From Taibaiella sp. (GTDB lineage Bacteria; Bacteroidota; Bacteroidia; Chitinophagales; Chitinophagaceae), in assembly GCA_019638495.1 (NCBI GenBank), contig JAHBTQ010000001.1, positions 1,231,408 to 1,295,407 of the forward strand: a DNA stretch of 64,000 bases. The letters run 5' to 3'. The notes beneath the pieces are model-generated. The model ran no database searches. It saw only the letters and a program-made list of their open reading frames with translations, and was not told where the DNA came from. Positions 16,846-24,875 of this stretch are shown here, piece by piece. How positions within the stretch are numbered: position 1 is the stretch's first letter; every line of letters begins with the position of its first letter. Position numbers and translations under genes: made by a program.

Positions 16846-16899
16846 TATAGTAAATTTAGTATAGTATTTGTACTATAGTATAAATATATTTCTACTATA
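16846..16899 (+). promoter_or_regulatory. TATAGTA/TACTATA operator-like array upstream of the M23 gene
   Basis: TATAGTA occurs at 16846, 16860 and 16874 with an exact 14-bp period, and its complement TACTATA at 16871 and 16893. The copies at 16860 and 16871 form a 7-bp hairpin with a 4-nt loop; 16871-16880 is itself palindromic. The array ends 47 bp before the ATG at 16947. The rest of the 557-bp gap 16390-16946 has no convincing gene. Confidence 0.5.
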
Positions 16900-16946
16900 T
16901 TGAATGGGCGTGCTAATTTCGAACCTACACAAAAACGCAAAATTCG

Positions 16947-18371
16947 ATGCCGAACTTTTCATTTTTCTGGAGGAAGCACTATCACGAAATTGGCAATTGT
17001 TGTATGACATACCCGCTTGAGGGACATGTATATATAGATCCGGACCGCGCCAAGGCAGCAGAGAAATTTGGTCAGAAACAACTAGTCAAAGACTTTATAG
17101 ACATTGGTTGGATGCACCAGAAGGGGCTGAAGTGGATAGGGTGGGACATTCAGGGCTGGCTGGCATGGACAGACCCTAACGGTGTGCTGTACCGCATAAG
17201 AGACCTGAAGCGCAATGAAGATGGAGTAGCCTTTGAAAAGGAGGTGAATGAAGTGAAGAGTGAGCAGAAGCCGCGGACGCATATGGGCAACCCCAGCGCG
17301 CAGGAACTCTATCGTTATGAGCGTGATGTGCAGAAAGACTGCGGCTTCTGCCCAAGCGATCGCCGTGGTAGTGTTGATGCAGAGGTGGATCAAGAGCCGG
17401 GAATGGATGCCACTCCGAAGGAGGAGGAGGAAATAAATCTTGACGACCTGATGAAAGGAGATTTCTCCCCTTTTGTGCCTGGCGGCTATAATGGAGTCGT
17501 AGACCAGGAGGAGATAACTACAACGGCGTTTGTTACTTACGGCGGATATGTGGACGAATGGGGTGGTAGCGCAGGGAACCAGGATGAAGGCATAGTGAAA
17601 GAGGTGATTGACGCGGTAGGTGTGTTACCGCCGAAGCCCTTGCCGACTCCGCCGGGGAAACAAACAAATCCCGGTCAAAGAGGATTGCCTGATTTGCCAA
17701 CAAGTCCTACCGATACGAAGCCAGTGACAACACTACCGCCAAATCCATTTAAACCAATGCCTCCAAAATTCGGTCCTCCGGGGAATCCTGGGAGTGTGGG
17801 AACTTATCCTGTTACACCAACAAATCCTAATAAGCCCAAGCCGACAACTCCGTCTAAACCTACTGCTAAGCCTGCGCCGAAGTTACCGGTGCCAAACAAG
17901 CCGCAGAAGCCAGGAGGGAAAGCGGTGATGGATGGACCTGTGGGTAACGTAAAGCCGTCCTCAACTTTCGGAGACACCTCTCGGCCGGCCAAGGGTTCTA
18001 ATCCGCACAAAGGGACAGATTATCCAGTTCCTGTTGGAACGTCAGTGAAAGCAACTGCCGCAGGCAAAGTTGTACTTGCAGGGTTTAGTACCGGCGGATT
18101 AGGGAATCGCGTCATAATAGACCATGGCCCTTCAAAAGATGGCAATGGGAAAGTATACACCCTTTATGCGCATGGCAGTAAATTAATGGTTAAGACGGGG
18201 CAGGAGGTTCAAGCAGGGGAAGAAATTATGGAGTCCGGGAACACCGGCAATTCTACTGGCCCCCACTTACACTATGAAGTTGTAGTAACTTCGTTCAAAC
18301 CTGATCAAAAAAAGTTTTACTCTGATAGCAAAATCAGACATGCACCCAAAGACTTAAAGAACTTTTTATGA
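16947..18371 (+). CDS. Signal-less Pro-rich protein with C-terminal M23 peptidase domain (candidate effector)
   Basis: The 474-residue protein has no signal peptide. Residues 1-110 form an unrecognised domain rich in Trp and charge (WMHQKGLKWIGWDIQGWLAW). An acidic stretch follows (140-215), then a long Pro/Lys/Thr linker (230-335), then an M23 peptidoglycan endopeptidase domain (340-460). Its zinc and catalytic residues are all present: His354-x3-Asp358, YAHG with His409, and HLH at 440-442. M23 enzymes cut peptide cross-links in peptidoglycan, which is outside the cytoplasm, so this protein must be exported by a specialised route. Its stop overlaps the start of a lipoprotein gene (ATGA), the arrangement expected for a toxin and a periplasmic immunity protein. 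That role is inferred. An alternative is a phage-lysin-like or autolysin role. A second ATG at 17004 could be the start. Confidence 0.85.
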   Translation: MPNFSFFWRKHYHEIGNCCMTYPLEGHVYIDPDRAKAAEKFGQKQLVKDFIDIGWMHQKGLKWIGWDIQGWLAWTDPNGVLYRIRDLKRNEDGVAFEKEVNEVKSEQKPRTHMGNPSAQELYRYERDVQKDCGFCPSDRRGSVDAEVDQEPGMDATPKEEEEINLDDLMKGDFSPFVPGGYNGVVDQEEITTTAFVTYGGYVDEWGGSAGNQDEGIVKEVIDAVGVLPPKPLPTPPGKQTNPGQRGLPDLPTSPTDTKPVTTLPPNPFKPMPPKFGPPGNPGSVGTYPVTPTNPNKPKPTTPSKPTAKPAPKLPVPNKPQKPGGKAVMDGPVGNVKPSSTFGDTSRPAKGSNPHKGTDYPVPVGTSVKATAAGKVVLAGFSTGGLGNRVIIDHGPSKDGNGKVYTLYAHGSKLMVKTGQEVQAGEEIMESGNTGNSTGPHLHYEVVVTSFKPDQKKFYSDSKIRHAPKDLKNFL

Positions 18372-18895
18372 AATATACGGTGCTATTTTACACGTTAATA
18401 ACAGTCTATTTGTGTTCGTGCGGGTCTGTAGGCAAGAAAATGCGCTTTGACGACATCAACGATACAACCGATATATTCAACCCGGAAGTAGCCAACCACC
18501 TTAAATCGTCTCAACTATTCAGTTTTGATTCCATCATCAAGATATCGGCTTTCGAGAAAAGCGTCGAAGCCATTTACGACGTTAATTTCGACGATTCAAC
18601 GGAAGTGGATACTATCATAAAGTTTGCAAATCTTAGCGACACTATAATTTACGCGAAAGCAAATTCCGGTTTATTTCTTTGGAAAATGTCGCTACAGTCA
18701 AGTTTATTCATCCTTGATCGCGACATATTTGTTTCGTGTAAAAAACAAGTGTTTCGCTCCAAATGCCTAATAGATACTGTTTACAACATTCTTTCTGTTT
18801 CGGGCGAGGATGCAGCTGAGACATTTTATTTCACCTTTGATAACGATAGTCTGAAAAGGATTGAATACGTCATGCATTTTGAGGCAGTGAATTGA
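18368..18895 (+). CDS. Lipoprotein overlapping the M23 gene (candidate immunity protein)
   Basis: The 175-residue protein starts in the ATGA overlap with the M23 gene, so translation is probably coupled. Its signal sequence ends with lipobox LCSC (Cys18). The mature part is acidic and rich in Asp, Ser and Phe, with no recognised motif. Bases here are more AT-rich than in the housekeeping genes, as in the next three lipoproteins. A periplasmic lipoprotein directly coupled to a peptidoglycan hydrolase would be well placed to inhibit it; this is inference from position. Confidence 0.75.
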   Translation: MKYTVLFYTLITVYLCSCGSVGKKMRFDDINDTTDIFNPEVANHLKSSQLFSFDSIIKISAFEKSVEAIYDVNFDDSTEVDTIIKFANLSDTIIYAKANSGLFLWKMSLQSSLFILDRDIFVSCKKQVFRSKCLIDTVYNILSVSGEDAAETFYFTFDNDSLKRIEYVMHFEAVN

Positions 18896-18927
18896 GAGAG
18901 ATGTTTGCTAATACTCGTTGCAGCGGT

Positions 18928-19053
18928 ATGGAAGTAAGATGGGTTGTAGCAGTGGCATATTGCCTTCTGACCTATTCTTGCTCTAGCGAACTTCGTCTGC
19001 GCCGGGTCTATTCAGTAGAGCCAGCGCGTGGCAAGGACCCGGCAGCTTCGTAA
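18928..19053 (+). pseudogene. Broken lipoprotein start fused to a palindromic repeat
   Basis: ATG at 18928 opens a lipoprotein-like signal sequence ending TYSC followed by SSE. The DNA TTCTTGCTCTAGCGAAC at this point recurs in the intact lipoprotein gene 20604-21119 (about 20639-20655), which also has the Cys-Ser-Ser-Glu sequence. After SSE the frame runs straight into the GCCGGGTC repeat and stops at 19051-19053 after 41 codons. I read it as the 5' remnant of a paralogous lipoprotein gene cut off by the repeat. Confidence 0.5.
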
Positions 19054-19160
19054 CACAGTAAACAGTGTAGCAATGTAATCCGGCACCCTGATTTGGCTTC
19101 GTGCACAACTCACGCCGGGTCCCTGCTGCACACGAGGCCTATGCTCTAGGAGACCCGGCG
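19000..19160. repeat. GCCGGGTC palindromic repeats, second locus
   Basis: Two elements are present. One has arms GCCGGGTC (19001-19008) and GACCCGGC (19036-19043). The other has perfect 9-bp arms CGCCGGGTC (19113-19121) and GACCCGGCG (19152-19160), and its interior aligns with the reverse complement of 3318-3374. The 335-bp gap 18896-19230 holds these elements and the broken lipoprotein start, nothing else. Confidence 0.65.
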
Positions 19161-19200
19161 TCGACGTAACCAGACGACGCCAAGATGAGGCAGATCTTTT

Positions 19201-19208
19201 TAATTTTG
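19201..19208 (+). promoter_or_regulatory. -7 promoter box
   Basis: TAatTTTG lies 22 nt before the GTG start at 19231; no clear -33 element. It suggests the later lipoproteins are transcribed apart from the M23 gene. Confidence 0.45.
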
Positions 19209-19230
19209 GTGACTACAAAAGAGACTACTA

Positions 19231-19728
19231 GTGAAAAGAACAATTGTATCATTGTTTGCGCTAAGTTGTTTTGCGGCTGCTTGCGAGCACGCTGACAATG
19301 GGTTGACACATGCTGGTAATGCCAAAGCGGTTGATGTGCTGAAGGCGACAGATCCTAATATCCCTATGGGAAAGTGGAAGGTGTTTTCTTATTCAGTTTC
19401 TCCGATTGTTGCCTTGAATGACAGTGCTATAGCTGTGTACTGCGGAAAGGATATAGTATTGAAGAAAGATATCGCCGTTTTATTTGATGATACTTGTTTA
19501 AGACCGAATTATGAGATACGACAGATATCGCTTGCTGAACTTGATAAAGAGTATTCGCCGGACATATCAAAATGGCAATTAGATTCGCAATCTATTTACA
19601 CGGTGGATTTAAGTTGTGAGTCGATAATAACAAGCAATTCATTTGTAGTTAGCAACAAAGTTTTGACAGTGTTGTTTGATGGAGTTTTTTTTCATGCCAG
19701 GCAAAGTAGTCCTGCTAAATCAGAATGA
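19231..19728 (+). CDS. Lipoprotein of the M23 island, unknown function
   Basis: The 165-residue protein uses a GTG start, chosen because it begins a signal sequence (MKRTIVSLFALSCFAAAC) with lipidated Cys18. The mature part contains no motif I recognise; it has a CGKDIVLKKDIAVLF segment and two further Cys. Gene spacing to the next lipoprotein is 16 bp, so they are probably co-transcribed. Function may relate to protection from, or assistance to, the upstream M23 protein, but only neighbourhood supports this. Confidence 0.65.
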   Translation: MKRTIVSLFALSCFAAACEHADNGLTHAGNAKAVDVLKATDPNIPMGKWKVFSYSVSPIVALNDSAIAVYCGKDIVLKKDIAVLFDDTCLRPNYEIRQISLAELDKEYSPDISKWQLDSQSIYTVDLSCESIITSNSFVVSNKVLTVLFDGVFFHARQSSPAKSE

Positions 19729-19744
19729 GTAATCGGGCAAAACA

Positions 19745-20497
19745 GTGGGATATAAATACCTATTTCTTGGCTTGCTATTTTATGGATGCGAGAGCGTACA
19801 AAGGGATCGTCGTATTTCAAGCGTTGATGCAGTTATTTCAGTTAACCATTATGTAGATAGCGTAATAAGCGGTTGGAGCAATATTGATGGCTTCCTTGAT
19901 TCAGGTGTACAGGGGCAATACAAGGCATACATAACGTATAGAGATTCAATAGCGGGAAAGTTGATGATAGTTGACAAGCAGGAAGAGAACTCTCTTATTG
20001 ACGATTCAAGTATTTACTATTTTAGTTCCTTGGGGGAAGTGATTGGCTACGAGTTTAAAGGCGATGAAAAGTGTGATTTGCATTATTTGTTATTGTTCAA
20101 CAAAACGGATGTTATATCTGTGCGCAAAAAGCAGGTCTATGTATCGGACACGCTGGATCAGCTAAGTTCATGCTCAAAAAAGGCAATCGCGCATAGAGAG
20201 GTCTCGTCAGCGATGCAGTTCTTTCCTTCGGTGCATTACAAAAATCTGGAGCTTCCGGCGTGCACATTACCCTCTCTTAGTACGCGGGCCGAGGTCTCGT
20301 TATTGTCTGAACCCAGTTCTGGGGGGCGTATCATAAAGCGACTTACAACCGATGAGAATTTAGTTTATTTGGGTTCCCAGGTTGGTGTTGCCATCGACAC
20401 TACTACATGGCGGTTATGGTATAAGGTTAAAACTGCGGATGGAATAGAGGGGTGGATATGGGGCGCGCCGCAGTTTGTTGGAGAATTCGAAGGATAA
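19745..20497 (+). CDS. Lipoprotein with C-terminal bacterial SH3-like domain
   Basis: The 250-residue protein starts with GTG, has a short signal sequence and lipobox FYGC (Cys15). Its last 75 residues look like a bacterial SH3 domain: STRAEVSLLSEPSSGGRIIKRL, then WRLWYKV and GIEGWIWG. Such domains bind peptidoglycan or cell-wall peptides, so this lipoprotein could sit on the same substrate as an M23 enzyme. The N-terminal part is unrecognised. Three Cys in the centre (KCDLHY, SSCSKK, PACTLP) may form disulfides. Gene order and AT-rich bases match the adjacent lipoproteins. Confidence 0.75.
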   Translation: MGYKYLFLGLLFYGCESVQRDRRISSVDAVISVNHYVDSVISGWSNIDGFLDSGVQGQYKAYITYRDSIAGKLMIVDKQEENSLIDDSSIYYFSSLGEVIGYEFKGDEKCDLHYLLLFNKTDVISVRKKQVYVSDTLDQLSSCSKKAIAHREVSSAMQFFPSVHYKNLELPACTLPSLSTRAEVSLLSEPSSGGRIIKRLTTDENLVYLGSQVGVAIDTTTWRLWYKVKTADGIEGWIWGAPQFVGEFEG

Positions 20498-20603
20498 TGT
20501 GCAAAAACTCCAAATTCTTTTTGGTACATTCTATACTGCAAGCATTCGTAAGTTGATACACATTAACAAGGGCAAGACCATCAAAAAGGAGATAAGGGGA
20601 ATT

Positions 20604-21119
20604 GTGTTCACTGTGATGGTGTTTTGTCTGTTGGTCTTTTCTTGCTCTAGCGAACAAAAGGGAAATTCGCACGATGATTATGCAAGCGTTGTAAGAGACT
20701 TTTTCGAATGGTATGCTGGCAACTATGAGACGATGAGCGGGCTGGATTTCGCGAAGCCAATGCAGGATTCATTTTACAGAATTGACTTCGGGCAAGTTGA
20801 GGAATACCTCGCCCTTCTGCGAAAAGCGGGTGTTTTCTCGGAAAAGTTTATCGAAGATAAAATTGCATTCTTTCGTCAGGGGGATTCGAATCTGGCCATT
20901 GTACGTCAGACTGACGGACCTGCCGTGGGATTTGAAAGCGATTTACTCTTGCTTTCGCAAGAGCCGGAATATTTGCTGGATAATCGAAAAGAGATTTCAA
21001 CGTCTGTCTCGAAAGGAAAGGGTGGTGAGCATGTTGTTGTAGCGGGGTACAGTGGAGATACTCTGGTCTTCACTGTAGGCCACTCTACGGGCCTGGTAGA
21101 TTCTATTTTCCGTAGGTGA
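20604..21119 (+). CDS. Lipoprotein, last gene of the M23 island
   Basis: I place the start at GTG 20604. It is preceded by AAGGAG 12 nt upstream, one of the few Shine-Dalgarno-like sites here, and gives a signal sequence with lipobox VFSC (Cys14). A longer frame from 20475 would overlap the previous gene and put a polar extension before the signal. The 171-residue product begins its mature part with YASVVRDFFEWYAGNYETM, resembling the start of DUF3828-like small periplasmic proteins; this is a weak match. A partial paralog is seen at 18928-19053. Confidence 0.65.
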   Translation: MFTVMVFCLLVFSCSSEQKGNSHDDYASVVRDFFEWYAGNYETMSGLDFAKPMQDSFYRIDFGQVEEYLALLRKAGVFSEKFIEDKIAFFRQGDSNLAIVRQTDGPAVGFESDLLLLSQEPEYLLDNRKEISTSVSKGKGGEHVVVAGYSGDTLVFTVGHSTGLVDSIFRR

Positions 21120-21154
21120 TTTGATGTGCAGGCCTCAGCTTTTGGAGCCTGATG

Positions 21155-21310
21155 CCCGCGAGTCCTCCGCGAAGGGCGGAGAGATACGCGGGAGACGGAT
21201 ATACTATAGGAGGCTCGGCTGGGACAGGATGATTCCGTGTGGGCGCGAGATTGCTTTGTCGCAGCTCAGGCACAAGGCTTTCCTTTGCTCCGCGCAATGA
21301 CGAGAGTAGT
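21155..21310. repeat. Intergenic mosaic of short hairpins
   Basis: The 204-bp gap between convergent genes holds CTCCGC...GCGGAG and a GAGATTGCTTTGTCGCAGCT ... CGCGCAATGACGAG segment. The latter resembles the GATTGCTTCG...CGCAATGACG short interspersed elements found in many bacterial genomes. No gene is visible. Confidence 0.4.
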
Positions 21311-21323
21311 GCACCTGCCTCCT

Positions 21324-22490
21324 CTAAATGCCCCTCCTCTTTATCTCCTGGTTTATCAGCGATAACTCGCGGCCTGTCTGGCCGGCTACTGAGGTGTTTT
21401 CCTGGGCCCTGCGCAGCAAGTAGGGTATTACATCCTTTACCGGTCCGTAAGGGAGGTACTTGGCTACGTGATACTTACTGTTAGCCAGGTTGAACGACAT
21501 ATTGTCGCTCATGCCAAAGAGCTGGGAGAACCATACTTTATCGGTATCGGCAGGGATGCCGTTTTGCTCCATGTACGCAGCCGCCTTCAGGCAGCTTGCT
21601 TCGTTGTGTGTGCCTACAAACAGGGCCAGGCCATTCAGCCTTTCCAGGCAGAAGTGTACACCCTCGTCATAGTCCTTGTCTGTCGATTGTTTGTTGGGCT
21701 GTATGGGCGATGGGTAGCCACGCTCCGCTGCGCGTGCGCGCTCCTTTTCCATATAGGCTCCACGCACCAGCTTGGCCCCCAGCAGGTAGCCACGCTGTTG
21801 CGCCGTTTCATAAGACTTCTGCAGAAACACCAGCCTGTCGTGGCGATACATCTGGAAGGTATTGAAGACCACAACATGGGTTTTGTTGTAGCGCTCCATC
21901 ATCAGGTCGGTAAGGTCATCTACCGGTTGCTGAATCCAGCTTTCCTCAGCATCTACCAGCACCATTATGCCATGCTGCGCTGCTGACTGGCAAATGGCAT
22001 CGAGGCGATTTACCACGCGCTCCCACTCCTTTTGCTCACCATCGCTTAGGGTGCTGCCCGCATGTATCTTTTCCAGCAGTGCAAAGCGGCCGAAACCTGT
22101 AACCTTTACACTGATGAAGGGTATGTTCTTATTGGCGGCGGCATAGCCTATAGCCTTTATAAATTCCGGCACTGCCTTGTCAAAATCTTCCTCACTTTCC
22201 TTGCCCTCCACACCATAGTCCAGAATGGTGCTAACGCCATACTGTGCCAGCATGGCCGCAGTAGCTCCCGCTTCTTCCATGGTCTCCCCTCCGCAAAACT
22301 GGTTGAACAGCGTGGTCTTGATGAGGCCTTTCACCGGCAGATTCCACGATATGGCAAACTTTGTCAGCTTCATGCCTATAGACGTGAGAGCGGGTGAGCC
22401 CATAGACGAAAACAGGAATCGCGCACGCTTTAGTTCGCGGTCATTTCGGTAGCGGAAGGCTACTTCCGTATTGTTAAACTCAGGGAGCAT
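21324..22490 (-). CDS. Proline dehydrogenase
   Basis: The 388-residue protein matches monofunctional proline dehydrogenases, which oxidise proline to pyrroline-5-carboxylate with FAD and feed electrons to quinone. Visible signatures are TILDYGVEGKES near residue 92, LVDAEESWIQ (about 178), KLVRGAYMEKERARA (about 240), the YDEGVHFCLE segment and GTHNEAS. The barrel motifs are in the usual order. It lacks the second PutA domain (P5C dehydrogenase), so that step must be encoded elsewhere. fabD starts 21 bp beyond its 5' end on the same strand, so the order is fabD then this gene, possibly one transcript. Confidence 0.9.
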   Translation of the reverse strand: MLPEFNNTEVAFRYRNDRELKRARFLFSSMGSPALTSIGMKLTKFAISWNLPVKGLIKTTLFNQFCGGETMEEAGATAAMLAQYGVSTILDYGVEGKESEEDFDKAVPEFIKAIGYAAANKNIPFISVKVTGFGRFALLEKIHAGSTLSDGEQKEWERVVNRLDAICQSAAQHGIMVLVDAEESWIQQPVDDLTDLMMERYNKTHVVVFNTFQMYRHDRLVFLQKSYETAQQRGYLLGAKLVRGAYMEKERARAAERGYPSPIQPNKQSTDKDYDEGVHFCLERLNGLALFVGTHNEASCLKAAAYMEQNGIPADTDKVWFSQLFGMSDNMSFNLANSKYHVAKYLPYGPVKDVIPYLLRRAQENTSVAGQTGRELSLINQEIKRRGI

Positions 22491-22511
22491 GGAATCTCAG
22501 TCTGTTGTATG

Positions 22512-23393
22512 TTAGTTTATGCCGTCTGTTGTAGCTTCTCTATGTATCTTCTTCACCAGTCCCTGCAGCACGCTGCCCGGGCCTACTTCTGTAAATCGTG
22601 TTGCTCCGTCTGCTACCATGTTCTGCACGGTTTGTGTCCAGCGCACGGGGGCTGTCAGCTGGTTGATGAGGTTTTGCTTAATTTTTACCGGGTCGGTATA
22701 GGGCTGCGCATCTACATTCTGGTACACAGGGCATGTAGGCGTGTTGAACTTTGTATTGGCTATGGCAGCTTCCAGTTCCTGGCGTGCAGGCTCCATAAGC
22801 GGTGAGTGGAAGGCGCCACCCACGGGCAACATCAGCGCACGCTTGGCACCGGCTGCCTTCAGCTTTTCGCAAGCCACTGTTACACCTTCTATGCTGCCGC
22901 TTATCACCAGCTGGCCAGGACAGTTATAGTTTGCTGCCACTACTATTCCTTCGGTTACACCGGCACATATCTCCTCTACCTTGCTATCTTCCATGCCCAG
23001 CACGGCTGCCATAGTTGACGGGTTTAGCTCGCAGGCGCGCTGCATAGCGGCAGCACGCTTAGACACCAGCAGCAGACCATCTTCAAAAGACAGGGCCTTG
23101 TTGGCTATGAGCGCAGAAAACTCTCCTAGTGAGTGACCTGCTACCATATCCGGTTTCAGATCGGGGGTAGTGAGGAATTGTATTACGGAGTGCAGGAAGA
23201 TGGCAGGCTGTGTCACCTTCGTCTGCTTCAGCTCTTCTTCTGTGCCGCTGAACATTATGTCGGTGATGCGGAAGCCGAGGAGCGCATTAGCATGCTCAAA
23301 TAACTTCTTAGCAGTTTCATTCTGCTCGTATAGGTTCTTCCCCATACCGGGAAACTGTGATCCCTGCCCGGGGAAAACAAAAGCGTGTTTCAT
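22512..23393 (-). CDS. fabD: Malonyl-CoA:ACP transacylase
   Basis: The 293-residue protein moves malonyl groups from CoA to acyl carrier protein for fatty-acid synthesis. It begins with the family hallmark FVFPGQGSQFPGMG. The active-site Ser88 lies in GHSLGEF and the catalytic His196 in GGAFHSPLM. Arg120, which holds the malonyl carboxylate, follows in QRACELNPS. Length and ends are normal for FabD. Its stop is 21 bp upstream of the proline dehydrogenase start, an unusual but not unique pairing. It diverges from the ABC permease gene. Confidence 0.96.
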   Translation of the reverse strand: MKHAFVFPGQGSQFPGMGKNLYEQNETAKKLFEHANALLGFRITDIMFSGTEEELKQTKVTQPAIFLHSVIQFLTTPDLKPDMVAGHSLGEFSALIANKALSFEDGLLLVSKRAAAMQRACELNPSTMAAVLGMEDSKVEEICAGVTEGIVVAANYNCPGQLVISGSIEGVTVACEKLKAAGAKRALMLPVGGAFHSPLMEPARQELEAAIANTKFNTPTCPVYQNVDAQPYTDPVKIKQNLINQLTAPVRWTQTVQNMVADGATRFTEVGPGSVLQGLVKKIHREATTDGIN

Positions 23394-23584
23394 GTATTAT
23401 CTTTTTGTTGACTTTTCCGCAGACGCAAAGTGTATAGGGGAAAATATTTATGCGATGGCGGTCAGGGTGCGAAATTACTCTGAAAAGGTACAATCAGCAA
23501 AAAATGTGGCATTTGCCGGAATGGCAGATGTGGCTGATGGCACCGGGGGCTGGCAGCCGGCAAGCACAGTTGCCCGTTCCTCAC

Positions 23585-23592
23585 TACATTTG
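23585..23592 (+). promoter_or_regulatory. -7 promoter box
   Basis: TAcaTTTG ends 6 nt before a TTG codon (23599) that is the best start by family resemblance for the permease gene. Confidence 0.4.
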
Positions 23593-23598
23593 TTACCG

Positions 23599-24828
23599 TT
23601 GAACCTCTCTCTTTTCATAGCCCGCAGGTACATGGCCGCCCAGAAGGGGGGCTTTTCGTCCTTCATTATTCGCCTGGCCATAGTGGCCACCTCCCTCAGC
23701 GTGGCGGTGATGATAATGGCTTTGGCAGTAGTGTCGGGCTTTAAAGAGGCCATTTCCGATAAGCTGTTCAGCTTTATGGGCCATGTGCAGGTGCGCACCT
23801 ATAACCAGACGGGGGCAGAGAACATAGGCTTTTCAGAACCTATCTATGCCGACCCGGAGCTGAAGAAGCAACTACAAGGACTGGAGCATGTGCAGAATGT
23901 GGCACCGTTTATTATTCGTCCCGCTATTGCCCAGGCTAACAGTCTGCTGGAGGGGGTGCAGCTAAAGGGTGTAGACAACAGCTATCGCTTTGGGGAGGGT
24001 ATAAAATCGGAAGGCGCTATCTCGTTCTCTGATTCTGATTATTCTAAAGACATAGTGCTATCCCGCACCATGGCCAACAGGATGAATGTGAAGCAAGGAG
24101 ATACCGTGCAGGTCAATTTCTTTACGGGTGGCGATATGCCGGTGCGCATACGCAGGCTGCGTGTGGCGGGTCTCTACCACAGTGGTATGGAGGAGATGGA
24201 CAAAACCTATGCGCTCTGCGACATCCGCCTGCTGCAGCGCATAGCCGGCTGGACGGCAGATAGCATAAACGGCTTTCAGCTGACGCTGGACAATGCTACC
24301 CAAGCCAACGATGTGGCTGCCAATATCCACTTTAACCTGATAGAGCCGCCTATGGCGGTCTATACCACAGTAGAGACAGTACAGTTCATCTTCGACTGGC
24401 TGGCATTCCAGGGGGTTAACAGTACGGTGCTCATCATCATCATGACGATAGTGGCTGTCATAAACCTGGGTGCTGCCCTGCTGATACTAATCGTAGACCG
24501 GGCGCCCATGATAGGACTGCTGAAGGCGCTGGGTATGCCCTATGACTCTATGCGGAACATATTCCTGGGTATATCGGGCATTGTTGCAGGGCTGGGTATC
24601 CTGTTCGGAAATATTCTGGCACTGGGCATGTGTTTCCTTCAGTTGAATTATGGAATTATTAAATTACCTGAGGCATCCTACTACATGCAATATGCACCTA
24701 TAAAGGTGATCTGGTGGCAGGTGCTGGCGGTTGATGCCGGTACCCTTGTGCTGTGTGTATTTTGCATGTGGCTGCCAACGTTGTATATTCGCCGTGTGCA
24801 GCCGGCCCGCGTACTGCAGTTCCGGTGA
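23599..24828 (+). CDS. FtsX/LolC-E-type ABC transporter permease
   Basis: The 409-residue protein has the four-helix layout of lipoprotein-releasing permeases: one helix near residues 18-45, a periplasmic MacB-like domain (about 50-260), then three helices ending WLPTLYIRRVQPARVL. Proteins of this family usually start NLxLFIAKRY, matched here by NLSLFIARRY, so I take the TTG at 23599 as start. The next ATG (23632) would drop that conserved segment, and the long upstream open frame (to 23170) runs over fabD. Its likely role is pulling lipoproteins from the inner membrane with a separate ATPase subunit, which is not adjacent. That role fits a genome rich in lipoproteins. Confidence 0.85.
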   Translation: MNLSLFIARRYMAAQKGGFSSFIIRLAIVATSLSVAVMIMALAVVSGFKEAISDKLFSFMGHVQVRTYNQTGAENIGFSEPIYADPELKKQLQGLEHVQNVAPFIIRPAIAQANSLLEGVQLKGVDNSYRFGEGIKSEGAISFSDSDYSKDIVLSRTMANRMNVKQGDTVQVNFFTGGDMPVRIRRLRVAGLYHSGMEEMDKTYALCDIRLLQRIAGWTADSINGFQLTLDNATQANDVAANIHFNLIEPPMAVYTTVETVQFIFDWLAFQGVNSTVLIIIMTIVAVINLGAALLILIVDRAPMIGLLKALGMPYDSMRNIFLGISGIVAGLGILFGNILALGMCFLQLNYGIIKLPEASYYMQYAPIKVIWWQVLAVDAGTLVLCVFCMWLPTLYIRRVQPARVLQFR

Positions 24829-24875
24829 GCCACATACCAACACCCGCCCCTTTTTGTTGAATCAAGATTGCCTTT

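Noticed and set aside
20475..20603. Longer N-terminus for the last island lipoprotein
   Set aside because: It overlaps the preceding gene and would bury the lipoprotein signal; GTG 20604 has AAGGAG ahead and a correct lipobox.
23170..23598. Longer N-terminus for the permease
   Set aside because: This part is antisense to fabD and has no relation to the permease family; the conserved NLSLFIARRY begins at 23599.
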